Shown: positions 22,224 through 30,283 of the stretch, piece by piece
Position numbering within the stretch: the first letter of the stretch is position 1
How the letters are laid out: each line of letters begins with the position of its first letter
Assembly (NCBI GenBank): GCA_902780025.1
Contig: CACZDV010000036.1
Coordinates: 1-47,016, forward strand
DNA length: 47,016 bases
Direction: 5' to 3'
Origin: an uncultured Prevotellaceae bacterium
GTDB taxonomy: Bacteria; Bacteroidota; Bacteroidia; Bacteroidales; Bacteroidaceae
Made by a program: the position numbers and the translations under genes
Notes under the pieces: generated by a model
What the model was told of the DNA's origin: nothing
The model's database searches: none
The model's input: the letters and a program-made list of their open reading frames with translations, nothing else

Positions 22224-24413
22224 TTATTTTACTTCTTCCCATTGCAGTACGGCACCATTGCGACGGGCGGGGTCAGGACCGGCGAAGTCCCAGGAGTAGG
22301 GGCTGCCCGTGGTGGGACTCTTGCCTAAGTAGCGGTGGTTCTTCAGCGAGAGGAGCATGAAGTCGTGGTCGAGGAAGTCCTGCCAGAGGAAGGTGGTGCT
22401 GTTGATGTCGTCGGTGGTGGGAAGCAGGGCGTTCCCGTCGGAAGAAGCGACGGGCACGAGGGTGGTGGTGAAGCGCACGTCGCCGGGCAGGCCGTCGCCA
22501 TAGACCTTGATGTAGCGGCCGTCGGCACATTGCAGGGCGACCATGCCCTGTCCGCGGTCGATGACCTTGAACTGCGTCAGTTCGCTCTTGTCGCCAGCGT
22601 GGGTGTCGTAGAGCACACCGTGCTTGAGGGCGATGGCGGGACGGCCCGTGGCCTTGTTGATGATGCGGATGGTCTTGCCGTAGGGGATGTTTTGTGAGCG
22701 GTCGGCGCAAGGCTCCTCAACGGTAAAGTTGTCGAACTCGGCATAGCCGCCCTGCTTACCTTTTGTATTATACGCGAAGAGGGCGTGACGCGAGCCTTGG
22801 AAAGTGATGAGCTGATAGGTCAGCGGCATTATGCGGCCCAGCGTCTGGAACGTCACGCCGTCCGTTGAGTAGGCGTACTGCATCTGGTTGTTGTCGTAGT
22901 CGCCGATGCAGCGGAGGAGGATTCTGTTAGAGGAGAGAGGAGAGAGGAGAGAGGAGAGAGAAATTTCTGTCGTGTCGTTGGTCATCTGTTCGAAGGAGCG
23001 GAGGGTGAGGGTGTTGCCCTGCTTCACGATGCCGATCCACGAGCAGGGAACGTTGATGTTGCCCAGACCACAGACGTCGCCGTCCTTCATGCCCTTGGTA
23101 TATAGTTCGACGGTGGCGATGCTCTTAGGACCGATGACGCGCTGCGTCAGCGTGTTGCGGGCCCACATCAGCTGTTCAGAAGGCTGCGACTGGATGCGCA
23201 GACGGCCGCCCTTCAGGCTCCACAACTTGTCGTCAGGATTATGGTTCCACTGCCAGATGGGCTTCAGTGCCTTGCCGTTGAAGTTGTCAGAGCGGTCGTA
23301 GGGGGCGCGTCGTATCGTTTGTTGCTGTGGCACAGCAACAGACTCGACGCCTGGTTCGACGCCTGGCTTGAACCACGTGCGGGGTGCGCGGCCAGGATTA
23401 CCCTTCAGTCCCACCATCGGCCAACCGTCCTCCCACGTCATCGGCATCAGGCAGACGGTACGGCCTACGGAGTGGAAGTCCTGCATCAGGAGTGCCCACC
23501 ACGTGCCGTCCTTCGCCTGCACGATACCACCCTGATGGGCATTGTCGCAGCCCGTGGCGTCAGGACTGGCGGGAGCGACGCCGAACTTCGTGCCGTCGCT
23601 GCCGATGCGGTATTTCTCGCCACGAGGCACCGTCGTACGTCCTACGCCGTGGTAGCCGTAGGTCTCATCGGCCTCGATGACGCGCGTCTCGTAAGGTCCC
23701 CAGATGCTCTTCGAACGTGAGCAGAGTGTGCGACCGTTGGGGGAGTAGTCGGTGGAGATGAGGTAGTACATGCCGTTGATCTTATACATGTGGTGACCCT
23801 CGCCCACGCCGTTACCCTCAGGGATGATAACCCGGTCGGTGCCCTCCACGGGACCGCTCATGTCGGGCTTCAGTTCCGTGCAGTGTACCTCGCCGTACTT
23901 GTGGATGGCGTAGATCTTGCCGTCGTCATCGAAGAGTACCGAGAGGTCGTAGATGTTGCCCTGCATGTTATGATGCGTCCACGGTCCATGGATGTCCTTG
24001 GCCGTGTAGCACTGCAGCCCCTTGCCGTTGATGTTGGAGAAAACGTAGAACTGACCGTTGGCATAGCGGATGGCAGGAGCCCAGATGCCCTGTCCGTAGA
24101 TTTCCTGATGGTTGCGGAGTGCGAACCTGTCCTCGGGGAAGTCGAAGCGGTCAAAACAGTAGGAGGCAAACTCCCAGTTCACCAGGTCCTTTGAGTGGAG
24201 GATGACGAGTCCGGGAACGGTGTGCATCGTCGTGCCCGCCAGATAGTAGTCGTCGCCAACGCGGATGACGTCAGGGTCGGAGAACTCATCGTAAAAGAGG
24301 GGATTGGTGAACGTGCCGTTACCGTTGTCGGCCGTCCACGACTTCGTCTGTGCATGGGCACTCAACGCCATGCAAGCTAATAGGCAAATGCCCAAGAATC
24401 TTGCTTTTTTCAT
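22224..24413 (-). CDS. GH43-family glycosidase with C-terminal beta-sandwich and fascin-like domain
   Basis: This 729-residue secreted enzyme has a signal peptide and a five-bladed GH43 domain. Catalytic residues visible are Asp 46 (EFSDPDVI, base), Asp 156 (NIYDLSVLFDDDG, pKa modulator) and Glu 205 (GVGEGHHMY, acid). A beta-sandwich follows (about 360-590), then a beta-trefoil/fascin-like region (KTIRIINKATGRPAIALKHGV). GH43 enzymes act on arabino- or xylo-configured linkages; next to GH53 a galactan or arabinan substrate is likely. Residues EISLSSLLSPLSS are encoded by a purine/pyrimidine repeat (GGAGAGA units at 22927-22962). Its promoter lies near 24440-24450 (TAATTTTG on the minus strand). 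Confidence 0.9.
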   Translation of the reverse strand: MKKARFLGICLLACMALSAHAQTKSWTADNGNGTFTNPLFYDEFSDPDVIRVGDDYYLAGTTMHTVPGLVILHSKDLVNWEFASYCFDRFDFPEDRFALRNHQEIYGQGIWAPAIRYANGQFYVFSNINGKGLQCYTAKDIHGPWTHHNMQGNIYDLSVLFDDDGKIYAIHKYGEVHCTELKPDMSGPVEGTDRVIIPEGNGVGEGHHMYKINGMYYLISTDYSPNGRTLCSRSKSIWGPYETRVIEADETYGYHGVGRTTVPRGEKYRIGSDGTKFGVAPASPDATGCDNAHQGGIVQAKDGTWWALLMQDFHSVGRTVCLMPMTWEDGWPMVGLKGNPGRAPRTWFKPGVEPGVESVAVPQQQTIRRAPYDRSDNFNGKALKPIWQWNHNPDDKLWSLKGGRLRIQSQPSEQLMWARNTLTQRVIGPKSIATVELYTKGMKDGDVCGLGNINVPCSWIGIVKQGNTLTLRSFEQMTNDTTEISLSSLLSPLSSNRILLRCIGDYDNNQMQYAYSTDGVTFQTLGRIMPLTYQLITFQGSRHALFAYNTKGKQGGYAEFDNFTVEEPCADRSQNIPYGKTIRIINKATGRPAIALKHGVLYDTHAGDKSELTQFKVIDRGQGMVALQCADGRYIKVYGDGLPGDVRFTTTLVPVASSDGNALLPTTDDINSTTFLWQDFLDHDFMLLSLKNHRYLGKSPTTGSPYSWDFAGPDPARRNGAVLQWEEVK

Positions 24414-24486
24414 TTTAGTAGTTCTTTGTTTTCAGTTTTCTGTCTGCAAAATTAGTCATTTTTCCGCAATCTACCATCGTTTTGGA

Positions 24487-24525
24487 CAAAAAAATGGTGC
24501 AACACTCTCTGCGAATGTTGCACCA
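24487..24525 (-). terminator. Rho-independent terminator of the Hsp20 gene
   Basis: TGGTGCAACA and TGTTGCACCA form a perfect 10-bp stem (24495-24504 with 24516-24525), and on the minus strand a run of seven T follows. Confidence 0.88.
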
Positions 24526-24553
24526 CCAATCAACTTATTGAAACCTAAAACCT

Positions 24554-24976
24554 TTATGAAACTTCTATTGACTTTGAAACCTTGGCCTCTTTCTCCTGCT
24601 TCGGCAGGGTGACGGTCAGGATGCCGTTCTCTACGCGGGCCGAAATCTTGTCCTTCACCACGTCCTCAGGCAGCGTGTAGTTCTGCTGGTAGTTGGTGTA
24701 CGAGAACTCACGGCGCAGGTAGTGCTGCTTCTTGTCCTCCTCCTTGTGCTCCATCTTGTTCTCAATGGCAATCGAGAGATAGCCATCTTCTGTCAGGTTC
24801 ACGCGGCAGTACTCCTTCTTGATGCCGGGAGCGGCCACCTCCATGGTGTAAGCCTTCTCATCTTCTCTGACGTTAACGGCCGGAGCGGTCGTCTTGCAGG
24901 TATTTGGAGTGAAGTCGTTCATTAAGTCGTCAAACACGGTAGGAAACCAACTGTTCTTAAACATTACTGGTAGCAT
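24554..24976 (-). CDS. Small heat-shock protein, Hsp20/alpha-crystallin family
   Basis: This 140-residue chaperone has a short N-terminal region (WFPTVFDDLMND) and an alpha-crystallin domain (PAVNVREDEKAYTMEVAAPG to ISARVENGILTVTLPK, with the conserved NGILTV). Such proteins hold unfolding proteins during stress. Two ATG codons lie near the strong AGGAGG; the second, at 24976, has the better 8-nt spacing. A sigma-54-type promoter lies about 85 nt upstream, and a perfect terminator follows the gene, so it is a single-gene unit. Confidence 0.93.
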   Translation of the reverse strand: MLPVMFKNSWFPTVFDDLMNDFTPNTCKTTAPAVNVREDEKAYTMEVAAPGIKKEYCRVNLTEDGYLSIAIENKMEHKEEDKKQHYLRREFSYTNYQQNYTLPEDVVKDKISARVENGILTVTLPKQEKEAKVSKSIEVS

Positions 24977-25062
24977 AATCATTACCTCCTAATTTTATTG
25001 TTTTAAAGGGTTTAACTTATTGTTCTTTTCTTTGATTGCCTTGCGGCTTTCACCCTAAGAAA

Positions 25063-25125
25063 TGCAAGTTATGTGCCAGCGTAAAAAATAATGCCAGAAT
25101 GGCAGATTGTGCTGTCATTCTGGCA
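25063..25125 (-). promoter_or_regulatory. Sigma-54-like promoter and upstream palindrome of the Hsp20 gene
   Basis: On the minus strand TGGCACATAACTTGCA (25078-25063) fits the -24/-12 consensus TGGCAC-N5-TTGCA with exact GG-to-GC spacing. Immediately upstream, 25092-25125 is a near-perfect palindrome (TGCCAGAATG ... CATTCTGGCA) that may be the activator site. Because a T-rich stretch follows the palindrome on the minus strand, it may also terminate the upstream esterase transcript. Confidence 0.65.
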
Positions 25126-25156
25126 AAATGGGTTGTTTGTGTCTGATGGCTCAGGC

Positions 25157-26920
25157 TTAACGAATCACCATCTTTTTACCATTCTTGATGTATAGTCCGT
25201 CACGAGTGGGACGGCTGACGCGACGACCCGATAAGTCGTAGATGGCATCATTGTCGGTGGTACTGTCGACTGTCGGCAGGGTGGTGATGCCTGTGGCCAC
25301 ATAGCTCTTGGCTGTCAACGTAAGTCCGCCAATCATGCCGTCGCTCCATTCTGCAGCGTCGGCGTATGCAGCGATGACGTAGTTGCCCTGCGTAGTAATG
25401 TCGAACTCAAACTGCTGTTCGGTGACGCCAGTGAAACTGTTATCGACCTTATTGCCGATGTTGACGGTCGGCGTGTAGGTGGTGCTGGCTATGGTCGTAC
25501 CTGAGCGGGTCTCGATGGCGAACTCCAACGGAGAGAATTCTTCGCGGTTCCAGTTGCAGGCCTTGTATTTCAGTACATAGTGACCAGGGTCCAGCGTGAG
25601 TGTGGCGCCAGCATCGGCCAGGCCGTACTTGGCATAACCGGCGTGCTTCGTGCCGTTGATGTTGCGGAAATAGAGACCGTAGCTGAAGGACTTGGACGCG
25701 CCTGTCAGTTGCAGGATACGACAACCTTGGGAGAAGCCGTTGCTGTAGCCCACACGCTTCTCAGAGCTATCGTAGGTAACCCAGCCAGTAGGAATGCAAC
25801 CGCCTTCCTTGAACTGCGACTGTGATGCCAGAGCCAGCGACTGCGGAGCCGACAGCGTGACGGAAACCGAGGCCGAGGACGTCTCACCGTCGTTGTCGGT
25901 AGCCACTACTTTGAGCGTGTGAGTACCCGACTTGACGCCTGTCAGCGTAGCCTTGTATGGCTTGGCGGTACAGGTAGCCAGCAGCGTATTGCCGTCGAAG
26001 AACTCTACCTTCTCGATAGTGCCGTTAGGGTCGTCGGCATTCGCCGTGATGGCGATGTCGGGAAACGTAGCTGTGCCCGACGGTGCAAAAGAAGTATAGC
26101 TGAGGCCAGCCTTCGGCGAGGTGATGCTCACGCTGGGCTTTGTGCGGTTCAGTGAATAGTTCTTACAGAAGTTCCAGATTTCCTTACCCGTATACACCTG
26201 TGGCTCCTTGCAAATCCAGTGACCTTTGTCCTTGAGTTCTATGAGCCGCACTTCGACGCCATCATTGCCTGGACCCCAGATGTGCAGTTTGGCACCGCTG
26301 AAGCCGTTGTAATTGTTAATGACCTTATCCGTCGTGGAACATCCGTTGTGCTTGATCCACGGATTGAGCGCAGGCTGGACACCCCCCCAGTTGTCGGCCG
26401 TTCCCTGAATATGCAGCAGGGGTATCGGACGTAAGCCGGTTTTTGGTGTGATGACTGACGGGCCGCTGCAGGAAACGAAAGCAGCAATGATGTCGGACAT
26501 CTTGTTGATGGCGTTGTAGGTCAGCATGCCGCCCATCGAGAATCCACCGAGATAGATGCGGTTGCGGTCAATCTTGTGTTGTGTCACCATCTTCTCGATG
26601 ATGGCCTTGATGAAGTTGATGTCGCGGTCGCCGCCAGTGTCCCACGCGCGATCAATACCATTGGGGAATACGACCACGAACTTGGCGGTGTCGCACACGG
26701 CTTCCATACTCACGTTGTCGTTCTTGAACTCGCTGTTCTGCATCCATCCGGCATCCTGGTTGTAGCCGTGACAGAAGATGAGCAGCGGACGGCCCTCGCC
26801 CAGGTTCTTGGGTGCATAGACATTGTACGAACGTTGTTGGCCGCCCACGGTGATGTTGTCTGCTATCAGGGGCAGCAGGCCTGCCGTCAGCAGGCAGAAG
26901 GTTAGTAATGCTTTTCTCAT
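25157..26920 (-). CDS. Secreted CE1/PHB-depolymerase-like esterase with Ig-like and C-terminal sorting domains
   Basis: This 587-residue protein has a signal peptide, then an alpha/beta-hydrolase of the LpqC/PHB-depolymerase/CE1 type (PLLIFCHGYNQDAG, nucleophile Ser in YLGGFSMGG at about residue 129, Asp in IQGTADNWGG, His in KGHW). An Ig-like Big_9 domain (about 285-365: VEFFDGNTLLATCTAKPY) and a beta-rich domain follow, and the protein ends with IYDLSGRRV...GLYIKNGKK, a tail common in secreted Prevotella proteins and similar to type IX sorting tails. The start at 26920 is set by the signal peptide. The natural ester substrate, perhaps feruloyl or acetyl groups on plant polysaccharides, is inference. 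Confidence 0.87.
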   Translation of the reverse strand: MRKALLTFCLLTAGLLPLIADNITVGGQQRSYNVYAPKNLGEGRPLLIFCHGYNQDAGWMQNSEFKNDNVSMEAVCDTAKFVVVFPNGIDRAWDTGGDRDINFIKAIIEKMVTQHKIDRNRIYLGGFSMGGMLTYNAINKMSDIIAAFVSCSGPSVITPKTGLRPIPLLHIQGTADNWGGVQPALNPWIKHNGCSTTDKVINNYNGFSGAKLHIWGPGNDGVEVRLIELKDKGHWICKEPQVYTGKEIWNFCKNYSLNRTKPSVSITSPKAGLSYTSFAPSGTATFPDIAITANADDPNGTIEKVEFFDGNTLLATCTAKPYKATLTGVKSGTHTLKVVATDNDGETSSASVSVTLSAPQSLALASQSQFKEGGCIPTGWVTYDSSEKRVGYSNGFSQGCRILQLTGASKSFSYGLYFRNINGTKHAGYAKYGLADAGATLTLDPGHYVLKYKACNWNREEFSPLEFAIETRSGTTIASTTYTPTVNIGNKVDNSFTGVTEQQFEFDITTQGNYVIAAYADAAEWSDGMIGGLTLTAKSYVATGITTLPTVDSTTDNDAIYDLSGRRVSRPTRDGLYIKNGKKMVIR

Positions 26921-27023
26921 ATTGGTTTTGGTTTTTGATTTCAGCTGCAAAATTACAAAGAATGCAACAAAAACCATGAGATTTTTGTTGCATTAACTTT
27001 TGAATATCGTTCAAGATGCGAAA

Positions 27024-28184
27024 CTAAATCTTGTCGAGTGCCTGCTTGATGTCGTTGAGGATGTCCTCCACGTCCTCGATACCGACGCTCAGTCGGATCA
27101 GGTCGGGGGCTACGCCGGCCTCCAGCAACTGCTCGTCGCTGAGCTGGCGGTGGGTATGCGAGGCAGGATGCAATACGCAAGTGCGGGCATCGGCCACATG
27201 GGTCACGATGTTGATCATCTCCAGCGAGTCCATCCACTTGATGGCCGTCTCGCGCGTACCTTTTAAACCAAAGGCAATGACGCCGCATGAGCCGTCGGGC
27301 AGGTACTTCTGTCCCAGCTCGTAGTAGGGGTCGTCCTTCAGTCCGCAGTAGTGTACCCAGGCCACCTTCTCGTTGTCGTGCAGGAACTCTGCCACGCGCT
27401 GGGCGTTCTTGCAGTGCTGGGCCATGCGCAGATGGAGTGTCTGCAGTCCGAGGTGCAGCAGGAACGAGTTCTGCGGAGCGGGAATCGAGCCGAGGTCGCG
27501 CATCAGCTGGGCCACCAACTTCGTCGTGTAGCCCATCTTGCCGAAGGCCTTCACGTAGGTCAGTCCGTGGTATGACTCATCGGGGGTGCAGAGGCCGGGG
27601 AACTTCTCGGCATTGGCCAGCCAGTCGAAGTTGCCGCTATCGACGACGACACCACCCACCTGGGTGGCCAGACCGTCCATATACTTCGTGGTGGAGTGGG
27701 TGACAATGTCGGCACCCCACTCGAAGGGACGGCAGTTGACGGGCGTGGCGAACGTATTGTCCACGATGAGGGGCACACCGTTCTTGTGGGCTATCTTGGC
27801 GAAGCGCTCAATGTCAAAGACGGCGCAGCCGGGGTTCGAGATGGTCTCGCCGAACACAGCCTTCGTGTTGGGACGGAAGGCAGCCTGAATCTCCTCGTCA
27901 GTAGCCTCCTGTGAGATGAACGTGCAGTCGATGCCCAGTTTCTTCAGCGTCACGCCGAAGAGGTTGTATGTGCCGCCGTAGATCTCGTTCGAGGTGATGA
28001 AGTGGTCGCCGGCCTGACAAATGTTGAACAATGCGTAGAAGTTGGCTGCCTGACCTGAGGAGGTCAGCACGGCACCCACACCGCCTTCCAGCGTGGAAAT
28101 CTTAGCCGCCACGGCGTCGTTCGTCGGGTTCTGCAGGCGGGTGTAGAAGTAGCCCTCCTTCTCTAAGTCAAACAACTTTGCCAT
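27024..28184 (-). CDS. O-acetylhomoserine (thiol)-lyase / Cys-Met PLP enzyme, N-terminally damaged
   Basis: The 386-residue frame is a gamma-family PLP enzyme (MetY-like): YTRLQNPTND, SSGQAANFYAL, the PLP lysine 167 in HSTTKYMDG, and the C-terminal LIRLSVGIEDVEDI. Normal family members are about 425 residues, and the first 40 or so are missing. Upstream, an ATG at 28236 begins MEKKFKQGTLQV, the usual family start, but it lies 52 nt before the internal ATG, out of frame; in the enzyme's own frame the sequence just before the internal ATG is KYDDSDE, as in homologues. A deletion of about 25 codons joined two CAAGT sequences and shifted the frame. The gene is either inactive or translated from the internal ATG. 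Confidence 0.82.
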   Translation of the reverse strand: MAKLFDLEKEGYFYTRLQNPTNDAVAAKISTLEGGVGAVLTSSGQAANFYALFNICQAGDHFITSNEIYGGTYNLFGVTLKKLGIDCTFISQEATDEEIQAAFRPNTKAVFGETISNPGCAVFDIERFAKIAHKNGVPLIVDNTFATPVNCRPFEWGADIVTHSTTKYMDGLATQVGGVVVDSGNFDWLANAEKFPGLCTPDESYHGLTYVKAFGKMGYTTKLVAQLMRDLGSIPAPQNSFLLHLGLQTLHLRMAQHCKNAQRVAEFLHDNEKVAWVHYCGLKDDPYYELGQKYLPDGSCGVIAFGLKGTRETAIKWMDSLEMINIVTHVADARTCVLHPASHTHRQLSDEQLLEAGVAPDLIRLSVGIEDVEDILNDIKQALDKI

Positions 28185-28259
28185 CTCGTCCGAGTCGTCG
28201 TACTTGGAGTGTTCCCTGCTTGAATTTCTTTTCCATTTTTATTTTTAAGTTGTTGATTA

Positions 28260-28709
28260 CTACTTTAACTGCCTCAGCAGACACTCGCACCCCTCCAGCA
28301 CGTCGCGCCACGTTGCCTCGAAGTTGCCCGTGTACCACGGGTCAGCCACGTCGCCAGAACGGTCGGTGAAATCCATCAGCATCCGGATTTTTCCCTCAGG
28401 GTCGCCGCCGCTGATGCGCGTCATGTTGCGGATGTTCCATGCGTCCATACCTATCAGCAGGTCGAAGCGGTCATAGTCGCGTCGTGTCATCTGCCGGGCT
28501 GTCTTGCCCTTGCAGCCGATGCCGTGCTCTGCTAGTTTCCGTCGGGCCGGCGGATAGACCTCGTTGCCTATCTCCTCCGTCGACGTGGCCGCCGACTCTA
28601 TGTAGAAGTCATCCTCGCGCCCTGCCTGGCTGACGAGTTCCTTCATGACAAACTCTGCCATCGGGCTACGACAGATGTTCCCGTGGCAGACGAAGAGTAT
28701 GCGATGCAT
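28260..28709 (-). CDS. Low-molecular-weight protein-tyrosine phosphatase
   Basis: This 149-residue protein has the CX5R active site near the N-terminus (FVCHGNICRSPMAE, Cys about 8, Arg about 14) and the general-acid loop DVADPWYTG (Asp about 122). Family length is about 150 residues, so it is complete. It dephosphorylates tyrosine or small aryl phosphates; the target cannot be read. It lies between the GlsB-like gene (10 bp upstream) and the damaged MetY-like gene, all on the minus strand. Confidence 0.93.
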   Translation of the reverse strand: MHRILFVCHGNICRSPMAEFVMKELVSQAGREDDFYIESAATSTEEIGNEVYPPARRKLAEHGIGCKGKTARQMTRRDYDRFDLLIGMDAWNIRNMTRISGGDPEGKIRMLMDFTDRSGDVADPWYTGNFEATWRDVLEGCECLLRQLK

Positions 28710-28719
28710 GACCGTGCGG

Positions 28720-28962
28720 TTACTTCTTCAGCAGCGATGCCACATAGAGGATGACAACGGCGCCGATGATGGCTGTGCCCAACTGTCCGAGCAGTCCGCC
28801 CCACTGAACGCCTAACAGGTCGAAAATCCAGCCGCCTAAAGCACCGCCGAAGAGACCCAACAGCAGGTTCATCACGAAGCCGAAACCACCGCCCTTCATC
28901 AACTTGCCGGCACAGAAACCAGCCAGACATCCGATAACAATAGATAAAAGTATTCCAATCAT
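28720..28962 (-). CDS. GlsB/YeaQ/YmgE-family small membrane protein
   Basis: This 80-residue protein has three hydrophobic segments rich in glycine (IGILLSIVIGCLAGFCAGKLM, NLLLGLFGGALGGWIFDLLG, GQLGTAIIGAVVILYVASL), the pattern of transglycosylase-associated/GlsB stress proteins. The function is not established; it is linked to stress response in other bacteria. A promoter with TACATTTG on the minus strand lies near 29000. Confidence 0.88.
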   Translation of the reverse strand: MIGILLSIVIGCLAGFCAGKLMKGGGFGFVMNLLLGLFGGALGGWIFDLLGVQWGGLLGQLGTAIIGAVVILYVASLLKK

Positions 28963-29067
28963 AGGTCAGTTGTTTTATGATGATCTTCATTAATTTCAGT
29001 GCAAATGTACCACTTTTTTTCTTTTCAGCAAAATAATTGGAGAAAAAACACTATCTTTGTAGCCGAT

Positions 29068-29769
29068 ATGAAGAAAAGATACCGTTTTTTGTCATCTGCA
29101 TTGTTCGTTGCCATGCTGTTGTGGGCATCCGTCGCCAACGCCCAGAACCAGGACGATTTTTTCAGTAAGGTGGTGGAACTGCTCAACGAAATGTCGGACG
29201 AGGAGAAAGCCTACGTCCGTGAGAACATGCTAGTGGTGCCAGCGAAGTACACCGCCAGCCATAACCATCCCTCGTCCTATCTGATAACGCCGAACCCAGC
29301 GCCTGACACCCAGACGAAGGTCGAGTGTGCCGCCTGTTCCAGTGCCTACCTGCTGCGGTTTTATGGGGAGGAGGCTAATGGTGTCGAGTTGTATCATCAG
29401 GACTCTTTCCCCAACAAGTACGAAGGCGGTGCCTTCCCCCGCTGCTTCAAAACGTTCTTCGAGGAACTGCACAAGGGCTACACGACGGAATATTACACAG
29501 GAACCACCGACGACCTGAAAGACGCGGTCAGTCAAGGCATCCCCGTCATCGCGCTGCTGCTCTATAACCGCAAGTCGATGCACTATGTCCCCGTCGTAGG
29601 CTACGACGAGTCCCACTTCTTCATTCAGAACTCCGTTGAGAAGTACAGGAACGTAAAGGACAACCCGTCATACAACGAGTCGCTTCCCATCGACCAGTTC
29701 GACGCCATGTGGAACATCCCTATTGAGTGCTGCCAGCGCCTCTTCGTGGTGGTGCGGAAGGCGGAATGA
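29068..29769 (+). CDS. Secreted papain-like (C39-type) cysteine peptidase-like protein
   Basis: This 233-residue protein has a signal peptide ending ANAQ. A papain-like core can be seen: Cys 90 in VECAACSSAYLLRFYG, His 172 in SMHYVPVVGYD and a likely third residue in FFIQNS. The pattern fits peptidase_C39_2 family proteins. The start at 29068 is set by the signal peptide, and TATCTTTG near 29050 with TTG at about 29037 gives a promoter. Nothing adjacent suggests a bacteriocin-export role, so it may be a periplasmic peptidase or an inactive relative. Confidence 0.72.
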   Translation: MKKRYRFLSSALFVAMLLWASVANAQNQDDFFSKVVELLNEMSDEEKAYVRENMLVVPAKYTASHNHPSSYLITPNPAPDTQTKVECAACSSAYLLRFYGEEANGVELYHQDSFPNKYEGGAFPRCFKTFFEELHKGYTTEYYTGTTDDLKDAVSQGIPVIALLLYNRKSMHYVPVVGYDESHFFIQNSVEKYRNVKDNPSYNESLPIDQFDAMWNIPIECCQRLFVVVRKAE

Positions 29770-29780
29770 TCATGTTTCTT

Positions 29781-30281
29781 TTATAGGAAGAACTTTTGGA
29801 ACTCGCTCTCGAAATTGGGAGTGAGGATGCCCTGTCCGATGGCGCTGCGTATCTCGTCGAGCGTCCAGAAGCGGCCGCCGTCGAGCTCTTCGGCTGAAGG
29901 GCGGACGGGGCCGTCGTAGGTGGTGCGGTTGACGTAGACCAGCTCGCGTTCGCGGCGGCTGTCGAAGACGTACTTGCCGATGCGCTCGGGCTGGAAGTCG
30001 GTGATGCCGAGTTCCTCGCGAACCTCTCTCGTCAGTGCCTGCTCGGGCGTCTCGCCGTAGTCCATGTGACCGCCGACGCTGGTGTCCCACTTGCCTGGTT
30101 GGATGTCCTTCCATTCAGGTCGTTTCTGCAGGTAGACCTCGCCCCGCGAATTGAACACATGCAGGTGGACCACTGGGTGGAGCAGTCGTGAACCGTTGTG
30201 GCACTCGCCTCGGGTAGCCGAGCCGACGACGCGCCCCTCGTCGTCGACTATCGGAAACCGTTCTTGCTTGTTGTCTTGCAT
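29781..30281 (-). CDS. Nudix hydrolase
   Basis: This protein of about 166 residues has the Nudix box GGHMDYGETPEQALTREVREELGI split here as GGHMDYGETPEQAL and TREVREELGI (G-x5-E-x7-REUxEExGU), with the preceding VVHLHVFNSRGEVYLQKR strand typical of isopentenyl-diphosphate isomerase-like or general Nudix proteins. The ATG at 30281 is favoured; a GTG at 30287 overlaps the stop of the M3 peptidase gene, so the two genes are probably translationally coupled. The substrate is not deducible. Confidence 0.88.
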   Translation of the reverse strand: MQDNKQERFPIVDDEGRVVGSATRGECHNGSRLLHPVVHLHVFNSRGEVYLQKRPEWKDIQPGKWDTSVGGHMDYGETPEQALTREVREELGITDFQPERIGKYVFDSRRERELVYVNRTTYDGPVRPSAEELDGGRFWTLDEIRSAIGQGILTPNFESEFQKFFL

Positions 30282-30283
30282 CG

